Assembly (NCBI RefSeq): GCF_022376445.1
Contig: NW_025955596.1
Span: 1-19,280 of the forward strand
DNA from: Fomitopsis serialis
Lineage: Eukaryota; Basidiomycota; Agaricomycetes; Polyporales; Fomitopsidaceae
Direction: 5' to 3'
Length of the DNA stretch: 19,280 nt
Shown here: piece by piece, positions 19,010 to 19,280 of the stretch
Numbering within the stretch: the first letter of the stretch is position 1
Layout of the letters: each line of letters starts with the position of its first letter
Translations under genes and position numbers: made by a program
Notes under the pieces: generated by a model
Told to the model about the DNA's origin: nothing
The model's input: only the letters and a program-made list of their open reading frames with translations
Databases searched by the model: none

Positions 19010-19280
19010 GGTGCAGCTGGTCGCAGGTTCGTACGCTCCACAGTTTGTAGACACAAGGGGGATCAAGGAAAAGGGATGACTCATATAAACTCCAGCAGCA
19101 TACCTCGCGACCGCGGGAAAGCAGGAGCCAGCTGAGCTATTCTCATGTGAACACCGAACGTACGACGCCAGATAAGATTCTGCCACCAGGCTTCGCCGTG
19201 TCCCGTGTTAGCTGGCTTGTGCCATCTTGCAGATAGTGGAGATGCTAGTTCATGAAGACTCTGCACCCGAAGCATTCGCG
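19010..19280. other. Right-edge region upstream of the hydrolase pair
   Basis: This should hold the promoter and leader of the upstream hydrolase. Short minus-strand frames run through it, but none shows a recognisable motif or a convincing splice into the hydrolase gene. The region is cut by the window edge, so a neighbouring gene could begin here. Confidence 0.4.

Overview
The window looks like nuclear DNA of a basidiomycete fungus, most likely a mushroom-forming Agaricomycete. Protein-coding genes are broken by many short GT-AG introns (51-77 nt), intergenic distances are moderate, and the gene content is eukaryotic and fungal: a class IV chitin synthase, the dynactin subunit dynamitin, a CDKN3-like phosphatase and a nuclear tRNA gene with an intron. 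I found no prokaryotic operons, no complete transposon and no CRISPR array.

Layout, left to right. 1-1290 holds no secure gene, but has an imperfect hairpin at about 1012-1075. 1294-1698 (+) is a tRNA-Ser(GCT) gene whose two halves are separated by about 313 nt of G-rich minisatellite, followed directly by a T5 terminator. 1952-3523 (+) is the five-exon dynamitin/p50 (JNM1) gene. 3524-5501 is gene-poor. 5502-5855 (+) is a three-exon gene for an 81-residue protein that is little more than one double-stranded-RNA-binding motif. 5856-8139 is again gene-poor. 8217-8339 (+) encodes a 40-residue probable secreted peptide behind a TATAAAA box; an unidentified spliced reading frame lies antisense to it. 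8949-9932 (-) is a CDKN3/KAP-like dual-specificity phosphatase, and further unidentified minus-strand frames lie upstream of it up to 11162. 11351-11430 is an array of eight 10-bp repeats. 11561-15182 (+) is the four-exon class IV chitin synthase. 15645-16968 and 17745-19009 (both -) are tandem paralogous alpha/beta hydrolases; the upstream copy has a reading-frame break in its first exon.

The genes show no sign of forming one pathway or cluster; this reads as ordinary fungal chromosome carrying housekeeping genes (cell wall, dynein/dynactin transport, cell-cycle phosphatase, tRNA) plus lineage-type accessory genes (dsRBM protein, secreted peptide, hydrolase pair). Exon boundaries were worked out by hand from splice signals, intron phase and family sequence patterns; no alignments or predictors were run. 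The strongest unusual observations are the very long repeat-filled intron of the tRNA-Ser gene, the helically phased decamer array in front of the chitin synthase, the minimal dsRBM protein and the frame break in one hydrolase copy.
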